DNA of 64,000 nt from Gaiella sp. (GTDB taxonomy: Bacteria > Actinomycetota > Thermoleophilia > Gaiellales > Gaiellaceae). The notes beneath the pieces were generated by a model. That model was not told the DNA's origin. It did not search any database and saw nothing but the letters and a program-made list of their open reading frames with translations. The stretch spans positions 2,908,622-2,972,621 of the forward strand of contig JAOSJZ010000001.1 in assembly GCA_027493885.1 (NCBI GenBank), written 5' to 3'. Both the position numbers and the translations under genes were made by a program. Below are positions 1 through 9,337 of the stretch, piece by piece (position 1 is the first letter of the stretch; the number at the start of each line of letters is the position of its first letter).

Positions 1-540
1 GTGCTCGGCAGGCGTCGGCTCGCCCGCGCGTCCGGGGGTGCGCGGCGCGGCGTCGACGCCCGGCGCGATCGAGGCGAAGAGCGGGCCGAGCCGATCGACG
101 ACGTCGTCCTCGCCGCCGATCATCAGGCAGAAGCCGCGCTCGAGCCCGAAGACGCCGCCGCTCGTGCCGCAGTCGACGTGATGGATGCCCCTCTCGCCCA
201 GCGCCGATGCATGCCGCAGGTCGTCGACGTAGTGCGTGTTGCCGCCGTCGATCACGACGTCGCCCGCTTCGAGCACGTCGCCCAGCGCGGCGACCGTCTC
301 GTTCGTGATCTTGCCTGCGGGGACCATGACCCACACCGCGCGCGGCCGCTCGAGCTTCGCCGCGAGATCCTCGAGCGACGAGGCCCCGACCGCTCCGTCC
401 GCCTCGAGCGCCTGCACCGCGTCCGGGGAGACGTCGTAGCCGACGCACCGGTGACCGTCGCGCAGCAGCCGCCGTACGAGCCCGGCGCCCATCCGGCCGA
501 GCCCGACCATGCCGAGCTGCATCGGTGTGTCCGTTCCCAT
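1..540 (-). CDS. 6-phosphogluconate dehydrogenase-like protein (short NAD type), 3' end beyond window
   Basis: Encodes the first 180 residues of a 6-phosphogluconate dehydrogenase family protein that runs off the left edge. A Rossmann motif GLGRMG lies near residue 13. DGGNTHYVDD and the run DCGTSGGVFG are typical of the short 6PGDH branch (YqeC/GntZ-like), which oxidises and decarboxylates 6-phosphogluconate to ribulose-5-phosphate. The ATG at 540 overlaps the stop of the HAD gene as TGATG, suggesting coupling; an internal ATG at 522 would give a more usual N-terminus. It is the last gene of the pentose phosphate operon and the second 6PGDH in it, so it may differ from the full-length enzyme in cofactor or substrate. 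Confidence 0.85.
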   Translation of the reverse strand, partial: MGTDTPMQLGMVGLGRMGAGLVRRLLRDGHRCVGYDVSPDAVQALEADGAVGASSLEDLAAKLERPRAVWVMVPAGKITNETVAALGDVLEAGDVVIDGGNTHYVDDLRHASALGERGIHHVDCGTSGGVFGLERGFCLMIGGEDDVVDRLGPLFASIAPGVDAAPRTPGRAGEPTPAEH

Positions 541-1346
541 CACTCCCTCTTTCGTCGCAGGATGAACCGCTCCACCGCCTTCGCAAACCCGTCGTGCTCG
601 TTCGAGTCCGTCACACGGCGCGCGGCCCGCTGCACCTCGCGGTCGGCGTTGCCCATCGCGATCGAGAGACCGGAGGTGGCGAACATGAGCACGTCGTTCG
701 GCATGTCGCCGATCGTCGCGATCTCCTGCGGCGGGATCTCGTAGCGGCGCGAGAGGAAGCGCGCCACCGCCGCCTTGTTCGCCTCGGGGTGCGTGACGTC
801 GAGGTAGTAGGGCTGCGAGCGGGCCGCCATGACGTGGTCGCCCAGCGTGTCCTGCACCCTCGCGGCGGCCGCGGCGACGGCGTCGTGGTCGTCGCTCACA
901 CCGACGATCTTCGCGATCCCCGTCTCCACACCGTCGAAGCTCGTCACCACCGTCGGCTCGAAGCGGACCGTGCGCGACTCGCGCTCGACGTGCGGCGCGC
1001 CGGGGTCGCGCACGAGCCAGTCGGCGCCACGGTAGAGCCAGACGTCGAGCCTCGACGACTCGAGCAGCTCGACGACGCGCGGGACGAGCGGGTCGGGAAC
1101 GGTGTGCTCCTCGAGCACCTTCATCGCCGGGTCGACGAGCAGGCCGCCGTTGAAGGCCGCGATCGGCGTCTCCAGCGCGAGCGGCTCGACGAGCATCGAC
1201 ATGCCGCGCGGCGGCCTGCCGCTCGTGATCGCGAACAGGACTCCCTCCTCGTGGAGCGCCCGCACGGCTGCGGCCGCGCGCTGGGTCAGCTGCTTCTCCG
1301 GCGTCACGAGCGTCCCGTCGACGTCTGCCAGCAGGAGCCGGATCAC
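540..1346 (-). CDS. HAD-superfamily (Cof-type) sugar phosphatase
   Basis: 268-residue Cof/HAD-IIB hydrolase. The nucleophile motif DVDGTL is near residue 8, followed by SGRP (motif II region) and the Mg-binding motif [10 protein letters not shown] near the C-terminus; length is normal for the family. Such enzymes dephosphorylate sugar phosphates in the cytosol; the substrate cannot be read from sequence. The GTG start at 1346 overlaps the pgi stop as GTGA, so it is translated with pgi. Its place between pgi and a 6PGDH suggests a hexose or pentose phosphate as substrate, which is inference. The frame stays open upstream but overlaps pgi, and the motif spacing fits the GTG start. Confidence 0.9.
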   Translation of the reverse strand: MIRLLLADVDGTLVTPEKQLTQRAAAAVRALHEEGVLFAITSGRPPRGMSMLVEPLALETPIAAFNGGLLVDPAMKVLEEHTVPDPLVPRVVELLESSRLDVWLYRGADWLVRDPGAPHVERESRTVRFEPTVVTSFDGVETGIAKIVGVSDDHDAVAAAAARVQDTLGDHVMAARSQPYYLDVTHPEANKAAVARFLSRRYEIPPQEIATIGDMPNDVLMFATSGLSIAMGNADREVQRAARRVTDSNEHDGFAKAVERFILRRKRE

Positions 1347-2977
1347 TTCGTGGCTCGGTAGCGGCGGATCAGCGCGTTCGTCGACGAGTCGTGCGCGAGG
1401 CCGGGCTCGTCCGGGCTCCCGAGCTCGGGGACGATCCGCTGCGCGAGCACCTTCCCCAGCTCGACGCCCCACTGGTCGAAGGAGTCGACCTGCCAGATCG
1501 TCCCCTGCGTGAAGACGCTGTGCTCGTAGAGCGCGACGAGCGTGCCGAGCGCGAACGGAGTGAGCTCCTCCGCGAGCAGGACGTTGGTCGGCCGGTTGCC
1601 CTCGAAGACGCGGTGCGGCACGACCGCCTCCGGCGTGCCCTCGGCGCGGACCTCCTCCTCCGTCTTGCCGAACGCGAGTGCCTCCGCCTGCGCGAAGACG
1701 TTCGCCATGAGGAGGTCGTGGTGGTCGCCGAGCGGGTTCGGCGTGCGCGAGAAGCCGATCAGGTCGAGCGGGATCAGCTTCGTCCCCTGGTGGATCAGCT
1801 GGTAGAAGCTGTGCTGGCCGTTCGTCCCGGGCTCACCCCAGAAGACCGCGCCCGTCTCGTAGTCGACCCGCCGGCCGTCGAGCGTCACGTGCTTGCCGTT
1901 CGACTCCATCGTCAGCTGCTGCAGGTAGGCGGGGAAGCGCTTCAGGTACTGCTCGTAGGGCATCACGCCGACGGTCTGGGCGCCGAAGAACCCGCCGTAC
2001 CAGACGCAGAGGAGGCCCATCAGCACGGGCAGGTTCCGCTCCTCGGGCGTCGTCCGGAAGTGCTCGTCCATCGCGTGGAAGCCGGCGAGCAGCTCGCGGA
2101 AGCGCTCCGGCCCGATCGCGAGCATCGTCGAGAGCCCGATCGCCGAGTCCATCGAGTAGCGGCCGCCGACCCAGTCCCAGAAGCCGAACATGTTCTCCCG
2201 GTCGATCCCGAACTTCGCGACCTCCTCGCCGTTCGTCGAGACGGCGACGAAGTGCTTCGCGACCGCGTCCTCGTCGCCGAGCGCGGCGATCGCCCAGGCG
2301 CGCGCCGAGCGGGCGTTCGTCATCGTCTCGAGCGTCGTGAAGGTCTTCGAGGAGACAACGAACAGCGTCTCCTCCGCGGAGAGGTCGCGCGTCGCCTCGA
2401 CGAAGTCGGTCGAGTCGACGTTCGAGACGAAGCGGAAGGTCATGTCTCGCCGCGCGTAATGGCGCAGCGCCTCGTAGGCCATCACCGGGCCGAGGTCGGA
2501 GCCGCCGATCCCGATGTTGATCACGTTGCGGATGGGCTTGCCGGTGTGACCCGTCCACGCACCCGAGCGGACGCGATCCGAGAACGCGGCCATCCGGTCG
2601 AGCACCTGATGGACGTCCGCGACGACGTCGTGCCCGTCGACGACGAGCGAGCTGCCCTTCGGCAGCCGCAGCGCGACGTGGAGGACGGAGCGGTCCTCGG
2701 TCGTGTTGATGCGGTCGCCGCGAAACATCGCCTCGCGCCGCTCGGCGAGGCCCGACTCGCCGGCGAGCCCGAGCAGGAGGCGCAGCGTCTCGTCGGTGAC
2801 GCGGTTCTTCGAGTAGTCGAGGTAGAGGCCGGCGCCCTCGGCCGCGAGCCGCTCGCCACGCCCCGGATCGGCGGCGAAGAGGTCGCGCAGGTGGGCGTCG
2901 CGGATCTCGGCATGGTGGCGCTCGAGCGCGGCCCATGCGGGCCGCTCGCGCAGCGGAGGGACGTCTACGGCAGCCAC
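1343..2977 (-). CDS. pgi: glucose-6-phosphate isomerase
   Basis: 544-residue phosphoglucose isomerase, full length. It interconverts glucose-6-phosphate and fructose-6-phosphate in the cytosol. The phosphate-binding region GIGGSDLGP is at residues 156-164, the signature DWVGGRYSM lies in the middle, and [10 protein letters not shown] near the C-terminus carries the catalytic region. The GTG start at 2977 has a strong ribosome site (GGAGGGAC) and overlaps the zwf stop by 13 nt. Next to zwf and gnd it links glycolysis to the oxidative pentose phosphate branch. Confidence 0.97.
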   Translation of the reverse strand: MAAVDVPPLRERPAWAALERHHAEIRDAHLRDLFAADPGRGERLAAEGAGLYLDYSKNRVTDETLRLLLGLAGESGLAERREAMFRGDRINTTEDRSVLHVALRLPKGSSLVVDGHDVVADVHQVLDRMAAFSDRVRSGAWTGHTGKPIRNVINIGIGGSDLGPVMAYEALRHYARRDMTFRFVSNVDSTDFVEATRDLSAEETLFVVSSKTFTTLETMTNARSARAWAIAALGDEDAVAKHFVAVSTNGEEVAKFGIDRENMFGFWDWVGGRYSMDSAIGLSTMLAIGPERFRELLAGFHAMDEHFRTTPEERNLPVLMGLLCVWYGGFFGAQTVGVMPYEQYLKRFPAYLQQLTMESNGKHVTLDGRRVDYETGAVFWGEPGTNGQHSFYQLIHQGTKLIPLDLIGFSRTPNPLGDHHDLLMANVFAQAEALAFGKTEEEVRAEGTPEAVVPHRVFEGNRPTNVLLAEELTPFALGTLVALYEHSVFTQGTIWQVDSFDQWGVELGKVLAQRIVPELGSPDEPGLAHDSSTNALIRRYRATK

Positions 2978-4272
2978 GGGTCCCTCCAGCCGCCGACGGC
3001 GGCCGCGAGCGCGCTCGCGGCCTCGGGGCCCCACGTGCCGGGCTCGTAGACCTCGACCGCGGGCGGGTGGTCGATCAGCGGCTGCACGACGCGCCATGTC
3101 TCCTCGACCAGATCCTCGCGGGCGAAATGGCTCTGGTCGCCACGAATCACGGCCTCGAGCAGGACCTCGTACGGCGTCGGCCCCTCGCCGCCGACGCTCG
3201 CGAACTCCAGGTCGAGCGGGACGGTGCGCAGGGCGTTGCGGTCGGGCGCCTTCGCCTGCAGCTGGAGGCGAGCCCCGGGCTGTGGGCCGATCCGCAGGAC
3301 GAGCTCGTCGGCAGGGGGGCGCGGCGCCTCGCGCGGCTGGAAGCCGAGCCAGGGAGTGGTCTTGAACACCACCCGCACCTCGGTCACCGTCACGGGCAGC
3401 GACTTCCCGGCGCGGATCACGAACGGGACGCCCGACCAGCGCCAGTTGTCGATCTCCAGCGCCAGCGCGCAGTACGTCTCGGTCTGCGAGGCCGGGGCGA
3501 CGCCGTCGACGTCGAGGTAGCCCCGGTACTGGCCGCGGACGTAGCGGGCCGGGTCGGCGTCGGCCATCGCGAGGAAGACGTCGTGCTTGCGGTCGCGGAT
3601 CGGATCGGCACCGCCCGCCGGCGGCTCCATCGCGACGAGCGAGAGCACCTGCAGGAGGTGGTTCTGGACGACGTCGCGGAGCGCCCCGACGGGGTCGTAG
3701 AAGTGGCCGCGGTCGCGAACGCCGAAATCCTCGCCCATCGTGATCAGCACGGCCTCGACGAACGACTCGGCGACATGCTCGTGCAGCGCCGCGTTCAGCG
3801 CGCGCGCCGAGGCGAGGTCGTGGCCGAACGGCTTCTCGACCGCGACCCGCCCGTGCTCGACCAGGCCCCGCTGTGCGAGGCCCGCGACGACGGTCGCGAA
3901 GAGAGACGGCGGTACCTCGAGGTAGAAGACGGGGCGCGACCTCCCGTCGACCGCGTTCGCCACGGCGGCGTAGGTCGACGCCTCGGCGAAGTCGCCCTGG
4001 AGGTACGAGAGGCGCGCCGCGAGACGTCCGAACACCTCCTCGTCGAGCTTCTCGCCCTTCGCCTCGATCGCGTCGCGGGCCTGCCCGACGAGCCGGTCCC
4101 TCGTCCAGTCGTCGAAGGCGACGCCGACGATCGGGCAGTCGAGGAGCCCGCGCTCCTCGAGCCGGTAGAGGGAGTGGAAGGTCATCACGCGCGCGAGGTC
4201 GCCCGAGATGCCGAAGATCACGAGGACGTCCGCCCGCCGCGCCCCCTCGCTCGCCGTGGGCCGCGCGCTCAC
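2965..4272 (-). CDS. zwf: glucose-6-phosphate dehydrogenase homologue lacking the active-site segment
   Basis: 435-residue protein clearly of the G6PD family. It has the nucleotide motif GISGDLA at residues 21-27, EKPFG at 146-150, the substrate-side segment [12 protein letters not shown] and a conserved C-terminal domain. It is shorter than usual (about 460-510). The block that normally holds RIDHYLGKE, with the catalytic histidine, is absent: residue 170 (end of [10 protein letters not shown]) is followed almost directly by the strand before GEDFGV, an in-frame loss of about 35 residues. Dehydrogenase activity is therefore doubtful. The GTG at 4272 gives the shortest N-terminus with an intact nucleotide fold. 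It lies between gnd and pgi in one operon. Confidence 0.85.
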   Translation of the reverse strand: MSARPTASEGARRADVLVIFGISGDLARVMTFHSLYRLEERGLLDCPIVGVAFDDWTRDRLVGQARDAIEAKGEKLDEEVFGRLAARLSYLQGDFAEASTYAAVANAVDGRSRPVFYLEVPPSLFATVVAGLAQRGLVEHGRVAVEKPFGHDLASARALNAALHEHVAESFVEAVLITMGEDFGVRDRGHFYDPVGALRDVVQNHLLQVLSLVAMEPPAGGADPIRDRKHDVFLAMADADPARYVRGQYRGYLDVDGVAPASQTETYCALALEIDNWRWSGVPFVIRAGKSLPVTVTEVRVVFKTTPWLGFQPREAPRPPADELVLRIGPQPGARLQLQAKAPDRNALRTVPLDLEFASVGGEGPTPYEVLLEAVIRGDQSHFAREDLVEETWRVVQPLIDHPPAVEVYEPGTWGPEAASALAAAVGGWRDPWLP

Positions 4273-4346
4273 CGGGAGAGTATTCCAGGCCGCTCCCGGG
4301 TCACGCGCCGCAGACGGTGGTCGCGGCGCGCCGGGCCGGAGCCGGG

Positions 4347-5807
4347 CTACGCGTTGTAGCTCGACGAGGCGACCTTCCCGCCCGTCCCCGTCCAGTTCGT
4401 GTGGAAGAGCTCGCCACGGGGCCTGTCCACCCGCTCGTAGGTGTGTGCGCCGAAGTAGTCGCGCTGGGCCTGGAGCAGGTTGGCGGGCAGCCGCGCGCTG
4501 CGGTAGCCGTCGTAGAACGCAAGCGCGGTCGAGAGCGCGGGCACGGGGATGCCGAGCTGCACCGCCTGCGTCACGACGCGCCGCCAGGAGGGCTGGCAGC
4601 GCGTGACGACATCTTCGAAATAGCGGTCGAGCAGCAGGTTCTGCAGGTCGGGCGTCCGGTCGAAGGCTTCCTCGATCTTGCCGAGGAAGGCGCTGCGGAT
4701 GATGCAGCCGCCCCGCCACATCAGCGCGATCGCGCCGTAGTTCAGGTGCCAGCCGTGCTCACGGGCGGCCTCGCGCATCAGCATGTAGCCCTGCGTGTAG
4801 GAGACGATCTTCGCCGCGTAGAGCGCCTGCCGGACATCCTCGAGGAATGCGTCCCGGTCGCCGTCGAAGCGCGCGTCGGGCCCGGTCAGCACCTGCGCCG
4901 CCGCGACACGCTCGTCCTTCATCGCCGACAGCGAGCGGGCGTACACGGCCTCGGCGATCAGGGTCACCGGGACGCCGAGATCGAGCGAGCTGATCCCGGT
5001 CCACTTGCCGGTGCCCTTCTGGCCGGCGGCGTCGAGGATCTTGTCGACGAGCGGCTCGCCGTCCTCGTCACGATGGCCGAGGATGTGGGCGGTGATCTCG
5101 ATCAGGTAGCTGTCGAGCTCGCCCTCGTTCCAGGCGGCGAACACCTGCTGCAGCTCGTCCACGCTCAGGCCGAGCCCCTCGCGGAGGAGCTGGTAGGCCT
5201 CGCAGATCAGCTGCATGTCGCCGTACTCGATCCCGTTGTGGGTCATCTTCACGTAGTGGCCGGCGCCGTCCTCGCCGACCCAGTCGCAGCAAGGCTCGCC
5301 GTCGGGCGTCTTCGCCGCGATCGACTGGAAGATGTCCTTGACCAGCGGCCACGCCTCCGGGCTGCCGCCCGGCATGAGCGACGGGCCGCGGCGGGCCCCC
5401 TCTTCGCCGCCCGACACGCCGGTGCCGACGTACAGCAGCCCCTGCTGCTCGAGGGAGCGGGTACGGCGGATCGTGTCCGGGAAATGGGAGTTGCCGCCGT
5501 CGATGATCACGTCGCCCGGTTCGAGGTGGGGGAGAAGCAGCTCGATGAAGTCGTCCACCGGCCGGCCGGCCTTGACCATCAGCATCACCTTCCGCGGCCG
5601 CTCGAGCAGCTCGACCGCCGCGTCCAGCGAGTGCGCGCCGAGCACGTTCTTGCGTCCGGCTGCCGCATGGGCGAGGAACTCGTCCACCGTCGAGACCGTG
5701 CGGTTGAACGCAACCACGGTGTAGCCGTGGTCGGCCATGTTCAGGATCAGGTTCTGGCCCATCACCGCCAGTCCGATCAGCGCGATGTCGGCCCTGCCCT
5801 CGGTCAT
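4347..5807 (-). CDS. gnd: 6-phosphogluconate dehydrogenase, decarboxylating
   Basis: 486-residue long-form 6PGDH, the family's normal length. It makes ribulose-5-phosphate, CO2 and NAD(P)H from 6-phosphogluconate. The N-terminal Rossmann motif reads GLAVMGQNL, followed by DGGNSHFPDT, the signature GVSGGEEGARRGPS and the substrate-binding KMTHNGIEYGDMQL. A helical C-terminal domain ends in a normal tail with the GTGGKVASSSYNA run. First gene of the minus-strand operon; 74 nt separate it from zwf. The promoter must lie in 5808-5943, shared with the divergent toxin-antitoxin module. Confidence 0.97.
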   Translation of the reverse strand: MTEGRADIALIGLAVMGQNLILNMADHGYTVVAFNRTVSTVDEFLAHAAAGRKNVLGAHSLDAAVELLERPRKVMLMVKAGRPVDDFIELLLPHLEPGDVIIDGGNSHFPDTIRRTRSLEQQGLLYVGTGVSGGEEGARRGPSLMPGGSPEAWPLVKDIFQSIAAKTPDGEPCCDWVGEDGAGHYVKMTHNGIEYGDMQLICEAYQLLREGLGLSVDELQQVFAAWNEGELDSYLIEITAHILGHRDEDGEPLVDKILDAAGQKGTGKWTGISSLDLGVPVTLIAEAVYARSLSAMKDERVAAAQVLTGPDARFDGDRDAFLEDVRQALYAAKIVSYTQGYMLMREAAREHGWHLNYGAIALMWRGGCIIRSAFLGKIEEAFDRTPDLQNLLLDRYFEDVVTRCQPSWRRVVTQAVQLGIPVPALSTALAFYDGYRSARLPANLLQAQRDYFGAHTYERVDRPRGELFHTNWTGTGGKVASSSYNA

Positions 5808-5930
5808 CGAGCGCTCCTCTCCATCTCCGTCGTGTCCGTCCGGTCATCGTCGCATGCGGGCGGGCAACCCTCCGCCGGGTCCCGTCCCTGCGCCCGGCGG
5901 GCGCGAGCCGGCGGCCGCTGCGTCCCGTGC

Positions 5931-5936
5931 TACGCT
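5931..5936 (+). promoter_or_regulatory. leaderless -10 element of the Phd/VapC module
   Basis: TACGCT ends 7 nt before the ATG at 5944, the spacing expected when transcription starts at the start codon. No ribosome site precedes the ATG. Confidence 0.6.
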
Positions 5937-5943
5937 GTGCCAC

Positions 5944-6204
5944 ATGGACGTCTCCGTGCGGGAGCTTCGCAACCACACCGCGCGGGTGATCGGCGCCCTC
6001 GAGAGCGGGGAGCGCGTCGTCCTCACGGTCCACGGGCGCCCTGTCGCGGACATCGTCCCGCGACAGGAGCGGAGCGAGCGCCGGTCGAGTGAGCAGTTCC
6101 TGGCCGAGCTCGCGGACCTCCGCGCGCTCGCGGCGTCGCTCGATGTCGTGTCGCCCGCGGACGACTTCGACGTGGGGTTGACGACGGACGACATGGTCGG
6201 CTGA
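5944..6204 (+). CDS. antitoxin, Phd/YefM family
   Basis: 86-residue antitoxin. The N-terminal half (VSVRELRNHTARVIGALESG, then VVLTVHGRPVADIVP) is the Phd/YefM DNA-binding fold; the acidic C-terminal tail (SPADDFDVGLTTDDMVG) is the usual toxin-wrapping segment. The toxin gene starts 3 nt after its stop. By family it neutralises the PIN ribonuclease and represses the shared promoter. The divergent gnd operon starts 136 nt away. Confidence 0.92.
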   Translation: MDVSVRELRNHTARVIGALESGERVVLTVHGRPVADIVPRQERSERRSSEQFLAELADLRALAASLDVVSPADDFDVGLTTDDMVG

Positions 6205-6207
6205 TTC

Positions 6208-6603
6208 GTGGTCGGCTACCTCGCCGACACGAGCGTGTTCGTCGCTGCCGAGCAGCGGCGCGCGCTGGGAGAGCCGCCGGCAGGGGAGGCGCGGATCTCG
6301 GTCGCGACCCTGACGGAGCTCGGTGTCGGCGTCCACATGGCGGGGAGCGAGGACCTCCGTCGTCTTCGGCTGGCGACGCTCGAGCTCGGCCGGCGGTTCG
6401 TCCCGCTGCCATACGACGAGGCAGTCGCCGACCGGCTGGCCGGCCTGCTCGCTGCCGCCCGCCGTTCGAGCCGGCAGGCAGGGGCGATGGACGCGATCAT
6501 CGCGGCGACCGCGCTCGTCCACGACCTCGAGGTCTGGACGCAGGACGACGACTTCGAGATGCTCGCAGAGCTCGAGCCGAAGCTGCGCGTGCGCCGAGGC
6601 TGA
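6208..6603 (+). CDS. type II toxin, VapC-like PIN ribonuclease
   Basis: 131-residue PIN-domain protein. The acidic Mg-binding set is visible: DTSVF near residue 6, the glutamate in TELGVGV, AMDAIIAATA with the conserved aspartate, and WTQDDDF at the end. VapC toxins cut tRNA or other RNAs when free of antitoxin. GTG start at 6208, 3 nt after the antitoxin stop. A Phd-type antitoxin with a VapC-type toxin is a common pairing. Confidence 0.93.
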   Translation: MVGYLADTSVFVAAEQRRALGEPPAGEARISVATLTELGVGVHMAGSEDLRRLRLATLELGRRFVPLPYDEAVADRLAGLLAAARRSSRQAGAMDAIIAATALVHDLEVWTQDDDFEMLAELEPKLRVRRG

Positions 6604-6637
6604 CGCCCGCCCGGGCTCGGTCGGGCGGCGAGCTCCG

Positions 6638-7528
6638 TCATCGCCCGCTTCCCTGCGCGCGCAGCGCCGGCACCACCTCGGAGGCGAAGAGCTCGAGCTG
6701 GGCACGTGGGTCTTCGTCCGGCCAGAAGACGAAGGTGTCGAACCCGAGCCCGGTCGCGAACCCCCGGAGGGTCTCGACCCAGTGCTCGGGCGGGCCGTGG
6801 AGGAGCCCGCGCGCCGGTCTGGGAACGATCGCGCCCGACACGTTGTAGACCCGACGAATCTGCGCCGGCTCGCGCCCTGCCGCGACGGCGGCGGCGTCGA
6901 TCGCCGCCGAGAGCCCGGGAACGACGTCCGGCGTAGCCCAGGAGCTGGAGGGCACCCAACCGTCGGCGAGGCGGCCGGCGAGGGCAAGTGCACGCGGCTT
7001 GCCGACGCCGAGCCAGATCTCGATGCGATGGGCGGGTGGAGGGCCCGGGTGGAGACCGTGGACGTGGTAGTGCTCGCCCTCGAAGGCGATCGTCCGCTCA
7101 CCGCTCCAGAACGCGCGGATCAGGTGGATCGCCTCCTCGAGCGCGCGCAGCGCCTCGCCGCCGGAGCGAACGGGGCCGCCCATGGCGCCGATCGCCTCCC
7201 AGAACGCACCGGCGCCGAGCCCCAGCTCGAAGCGTCCGCCCGAGAGCGCGTCGAGCGTCGCCGCTTGCTTCGCGAGCATCGCCGGGGGGCGGAGCGGCAG
7301 GTTGGCGACGTCGGGGAAGATCCGGATCCGGTCGGTGCGGGCGAGCAGGTCGCCGATCAGGCTCCACGTGTCGAGGTACCGCCACTGGTAGGGGTGATCC
7401 TGGATCCCGATCAGGTCGAGCCCCAGCTCGTCCGCTCGGACGGCGAGCTCGCGGTGAAGCGCGAGGTCGGCGCTCGCCGGGACGAGCGACAGGCCGAGCT
7501 CGACGGTCCTGCCGTAGCGGGAGATCAT
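6638..7528 (-). CDS. LLM-class F420-dependent oxidoreductase
   Basis: 296-residue luciferase-like monooxygenase-fold protein. Family features are the N-terminal strand ELGLSLVPA, IGIQDHPYQWRYLD, the core LSGGRFELGLGAGAFWEAI and the C-terminal WPDEDPRAQLELFASEVVP. In actinobacteria such proteins usually use reduced coenzyme F420; substrate unknown. Start chosen at the ATG at 7528 because upstream residues in that frame do not match the family. It follows cysC on the same strand after 127 nt, so it may have its own promoter. Confidence 0.88.
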   Translation of the reverse strand: MISRYGRTVELGLSLVPASADLALHRELAVRADELGLDLIGIQDHPYQWRYLDTWSLIGDLLARTDRIRIFPDVANLPLRPPAMLAKQAATLDALSGGRFELGLGAGAFWEAIGAMGGPVRSGGEALRALEEAIHLIRAFWSGERTIAFEGEHYHVHGLHPGPPPAHRIEIWLGVGKPRALALAGRLADGWVPSSSWATPDVVPGLSAAIDAAAVAAGREPAQIRRVYNVSGAIVPRPARGLLHGPPEHWVETLRGFATGLGFDTFVFWPDEDPRAQLELFASEVVPALRAQGSGR

Positions 7529-7592
7529 GCGGGCACCCCGGGGCCGGCGGCTGCGGTCGGATCGCGCGTGTGGCGACGATCTCGCCGCGAAA

Positions 7593-7610
7593 CTTGACAC
7601 CGCAAGTATA
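7593..7610 (-). promoter_or_regulatory. possible promoter and operator of the LLM oxidoreductase
   Basis: On the minus strand TATACT (7610-7605) is a good -10, with a 14-bp palindrome CTTG-N6-CAAG at 7593-7606 overlapping it, in an unusually AT-rich stretch. Transcription would start about 70 nt before the ATG at 7528. No convincing -35 is visible. Confidence 0.35.
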
Positions 7611-7655
7611 TCTCGAAAATGCCCGCCGTGTCGAGCTCGGGCCGGGGTCCGGCCG

Positions 7656-8225
7656 TCAGCCGGTCGCGGGCGCGGCGACCGGGACGACGCCGAGCCGCTC
7701 GAGCTCGGCGAGGACGAGCGCGGCCGATTCGCCGGGGGAGAGCGCGACGGTGTCGGCCACGACCTCCGCGTCGGTGGGCTCCTCGTACGGGTCGTCCACG
7801 CCCGTGAACTGCGTGATCTCCCCGGCGAAGGCCTTTGCGTAGAGGCCTTTCACGTCGCGGCGGGCGCACTCCTCGACCGGCGCCTTGACCCACACCTCGA
7901 CGAACGGGCCCTGCTCGGAGACGAGCGCTCGCGCGCGCTTGCGGGTCGCGTCATAGGGGGAGATCGCCGCCACGACGACCGCCGCGCCGTGGCGGGTCAG
8001 CCGCGAGGCGACCCAGCCGATCCGCTCGATGTTCGTGTCGCGGTCCTCGCGCGAGTAGCCGAGGCCCTTCGACAGATGCGTGCGCACGACGTCGCCGTCG
8101 AGCATCTCCACGTGTAGCCCACGGCGCTCGAGCTCCGCCGCGACCGCGTGGCCGATCGTCGTCTTCCCGGCCCCGGAGAGGCCGGTGAGCCAGACGGTGA
8201 ACCCGGTGTCGCGCGCCACGGCCAC
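7656..8225 (-). CDS. cysC: adenylylsulfate kinase (APS kinase)
   Basis: 189-residue APS kinase, phosphorylating adenylylsulfate to PAPS for sulfate assimilation or sulfation. The P-loop GLSGAGKTT is near residue 14, then LDGDVVRTHLSKGLGYSREDRDTN with the APS-binding residues, ISPYDATRK, and the lid region KGLYAKAF. The C-terminus is complete. The start is uncertain: GTG at 8225 or 8219 gives the usual short N-terminus; the frame stays open upstream without a better start. No sulfate adenylyltransferase gene is nearby. Confidence 0.92.
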   Translation of the reverse strand: MAVARDTGFTVWLTGLSGAGKTTIGHAVAAELERRGLHVEMLDGDVVRTHLSKGLGYSREDRDTNIERIGWVASRLTRHGAAVVVAAISPYDATRKRARALVSEQGPFVEVWVKAPVEECARRDVKGLYAKAFAGEITQFTGVDDPYEEPTDAEVVADTVALSPGESAALVLAELERLGVVPVAAPATG

Positions 8226-8407
8226 GGCGGAGTGGTACCAGAGGCAGCCCGACGAAGGGCGGGCCGTAGTTCCGGGCTCTGGCGGCCTGTTCCGGGGGCG
8301 GCGCCGGTCCCGGGCGGCGGTGGCCCCGGCTGTCCCCTTCGGTACCGGACGTCTCCGTCGGCACCGGCTTCCCCTCGTCCGGCAACCCGCACGCACGCAC
8401 CGGACGG

Positions 8408-8430
8408 GCAAGCAACAGACTGTCACTTGC
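8408..8430. repeat. 23-nt palindromic element, copy 1
   Basis: Begins GCAAGCAACAGACTGT and ends CTTGC. It matches the perfect palindrome at 53056-53078 at 21 of 23 positions. With flanking GG and CC it can fold into a hairpin with a GGGCAAG/CTTGCCC stem. It overlaps the stop codon of the upstream minus-strand gene and lies 183 nt before cysC, so it could be a terminator, an operator or a dispersed repeat. Confidence 0.55.
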
Positions 8431-9061
8431 CCCCTGACGCGAGGTGGGCCGTGGGGTGGAGGAGCGGGACCGCGGTCGGCTCCCAGCCGGCGTGGAGCAC
8501 GGCGGCGAGGGACGGCGGGGTGACCAGCGTCGCCCGGCCGCCCGGGCGCGGCTCGCCCCGCCCGTAGCCGCCCGCCGACCAGGGGAGGAGCAAGTCGCCC
8601 AGGACGAGCTTCGGCGCGCCGTCGTGGAGGACGAAGCAGCCGTTCGGCAAATCGGCGAACCGGGCCTCGTGGAGCCGGCGGGTGCGCGTCGCCGGCTCGA
8701 CCCGCTCGGCGTGCAGCCGGGCGTCGATCGTGTCGGCGCCGCTCTCGCCGTGGAGCCCGCGCCAGAGCGTCCGGAAGCGGTCGTAGTCGGCGCGCCGGCA
8801 CTCGGCGCAGGGCCGGTGACCGGCGGCGAGGGCGGTCGCCTCGTCGAGGAAGAAGAGCTCCGTGAACCGGCCGGGCCGCTGGAGCGGCGACCGGCGCCGG
8901 CCGCGGAACGCGAGGCGGCACGCGATCCAGCGCCTGACCTGCCACGGGCGGACGATGCGGCCCTCCGCGTCGTGCAGGCAGCCGCGGTTCCCGTACACGA
9001 GCCCCCGCGCGGGGTCGGCGACGAGCTCGCCCAGCGGCGTGACGCGGTTCCGAAGCGGCAT
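8423..9061 (-). CDS. conserved hypothetical protein with Ada-like GHRPCAECRR motif
   Basis: 212 residues, not assigned to a named family. The segment FFLDEATALAAGHRPCAECR around residues 72-91 resembles the metal-binding segment of Ada-type DNA repair regulators (aromatic strand, helix, G-x-RPC-x-x-C), but only two cysteines of the usual four-cysteine site are visible here. The N-terminus (MPLRNRVTPLGELVADP, YGNRGCLHD) and C-terminus are basic and soluble; no signal peptide. A role with DNA or methyl adducts is only a guess. Upstream lies a possible 25-codon ORF; cysC is downstream. Confidence 0.8.
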   Translation of the reverse strand: MPLRNRVTPLGELVADPARGLVYGNRGCLHDAEGRIVRPWQVRRWIACRLAFRGRRRSPLQRPGRFTELFFLDEATALAAGHRPCAECRRADYDRFRTLWRGLHGESGADTIDARLHAERVEPATRTRRLHEARFADLPNGCFVLHDGAPKLVLGDLLLPWSAGGYGRGEPRPGGRATLVTPPSLAAVLHAGWEPTAVPLLHPTAHLASGGK

Positions 9062-9124
9062 CGCCGTGCAGCCTACGGCGGGGCGAAGCCCGGGCGCGCG
9101 GGCTCGCCCCGGCGGCCCTGGCTC

Positions 9125-9202
9125 TCACGCCGAGATCACCCCGAGCGACGAGTCCTCCGAGAGGAGGGCGAAGAGCAGCAGGCCGAAGCTCATCACCGTC
9201 AT
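9125..9202 (-). CDS. possible 25-residue hydrophobic peptide
   Basis: Short frame with a GAAGGGAG ribosome site 4 nt before the ATG at 9202. The peptide begins MTVMSFGLLLFALLSED, a single hydrophobic segment followed by an acidic tail. Nothing else supports it and no homologue is recognised; it could be a leader peptide for the gene starting at 9061 or chance. Confidence 0.3.
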   Translation of the reverse strand: MTVMSFGLLLFALLSEDSSLGVISA

Positions 9203-9337
9203 GCGGCTCCCTTCGCCCGGGTGGGCGAGCTACCCCATCCAGAGAGGGTGCTATCGGGCCGCCTTGCAGGAGACATCGGGGTTCACGCGGGCGATTCCTG
9301 CGTCGAACTACGGATCAGAGCCGCCCTGCGCTCGGCA

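Noticed and set aside
3873..6092. 739-codon plus-strand open frame
   Set aside because: Arginine-rich shadow of zwf and gnd; no family features, and both minus-strand genes are unambiguous.
7593..7606. HspR/HAIR site before the LLM oxidoreductase
   Set aside because: CTTG-N6-CAAG has the wrong spacing and lacks the ACTCA half found at hsp20 and dnaK.
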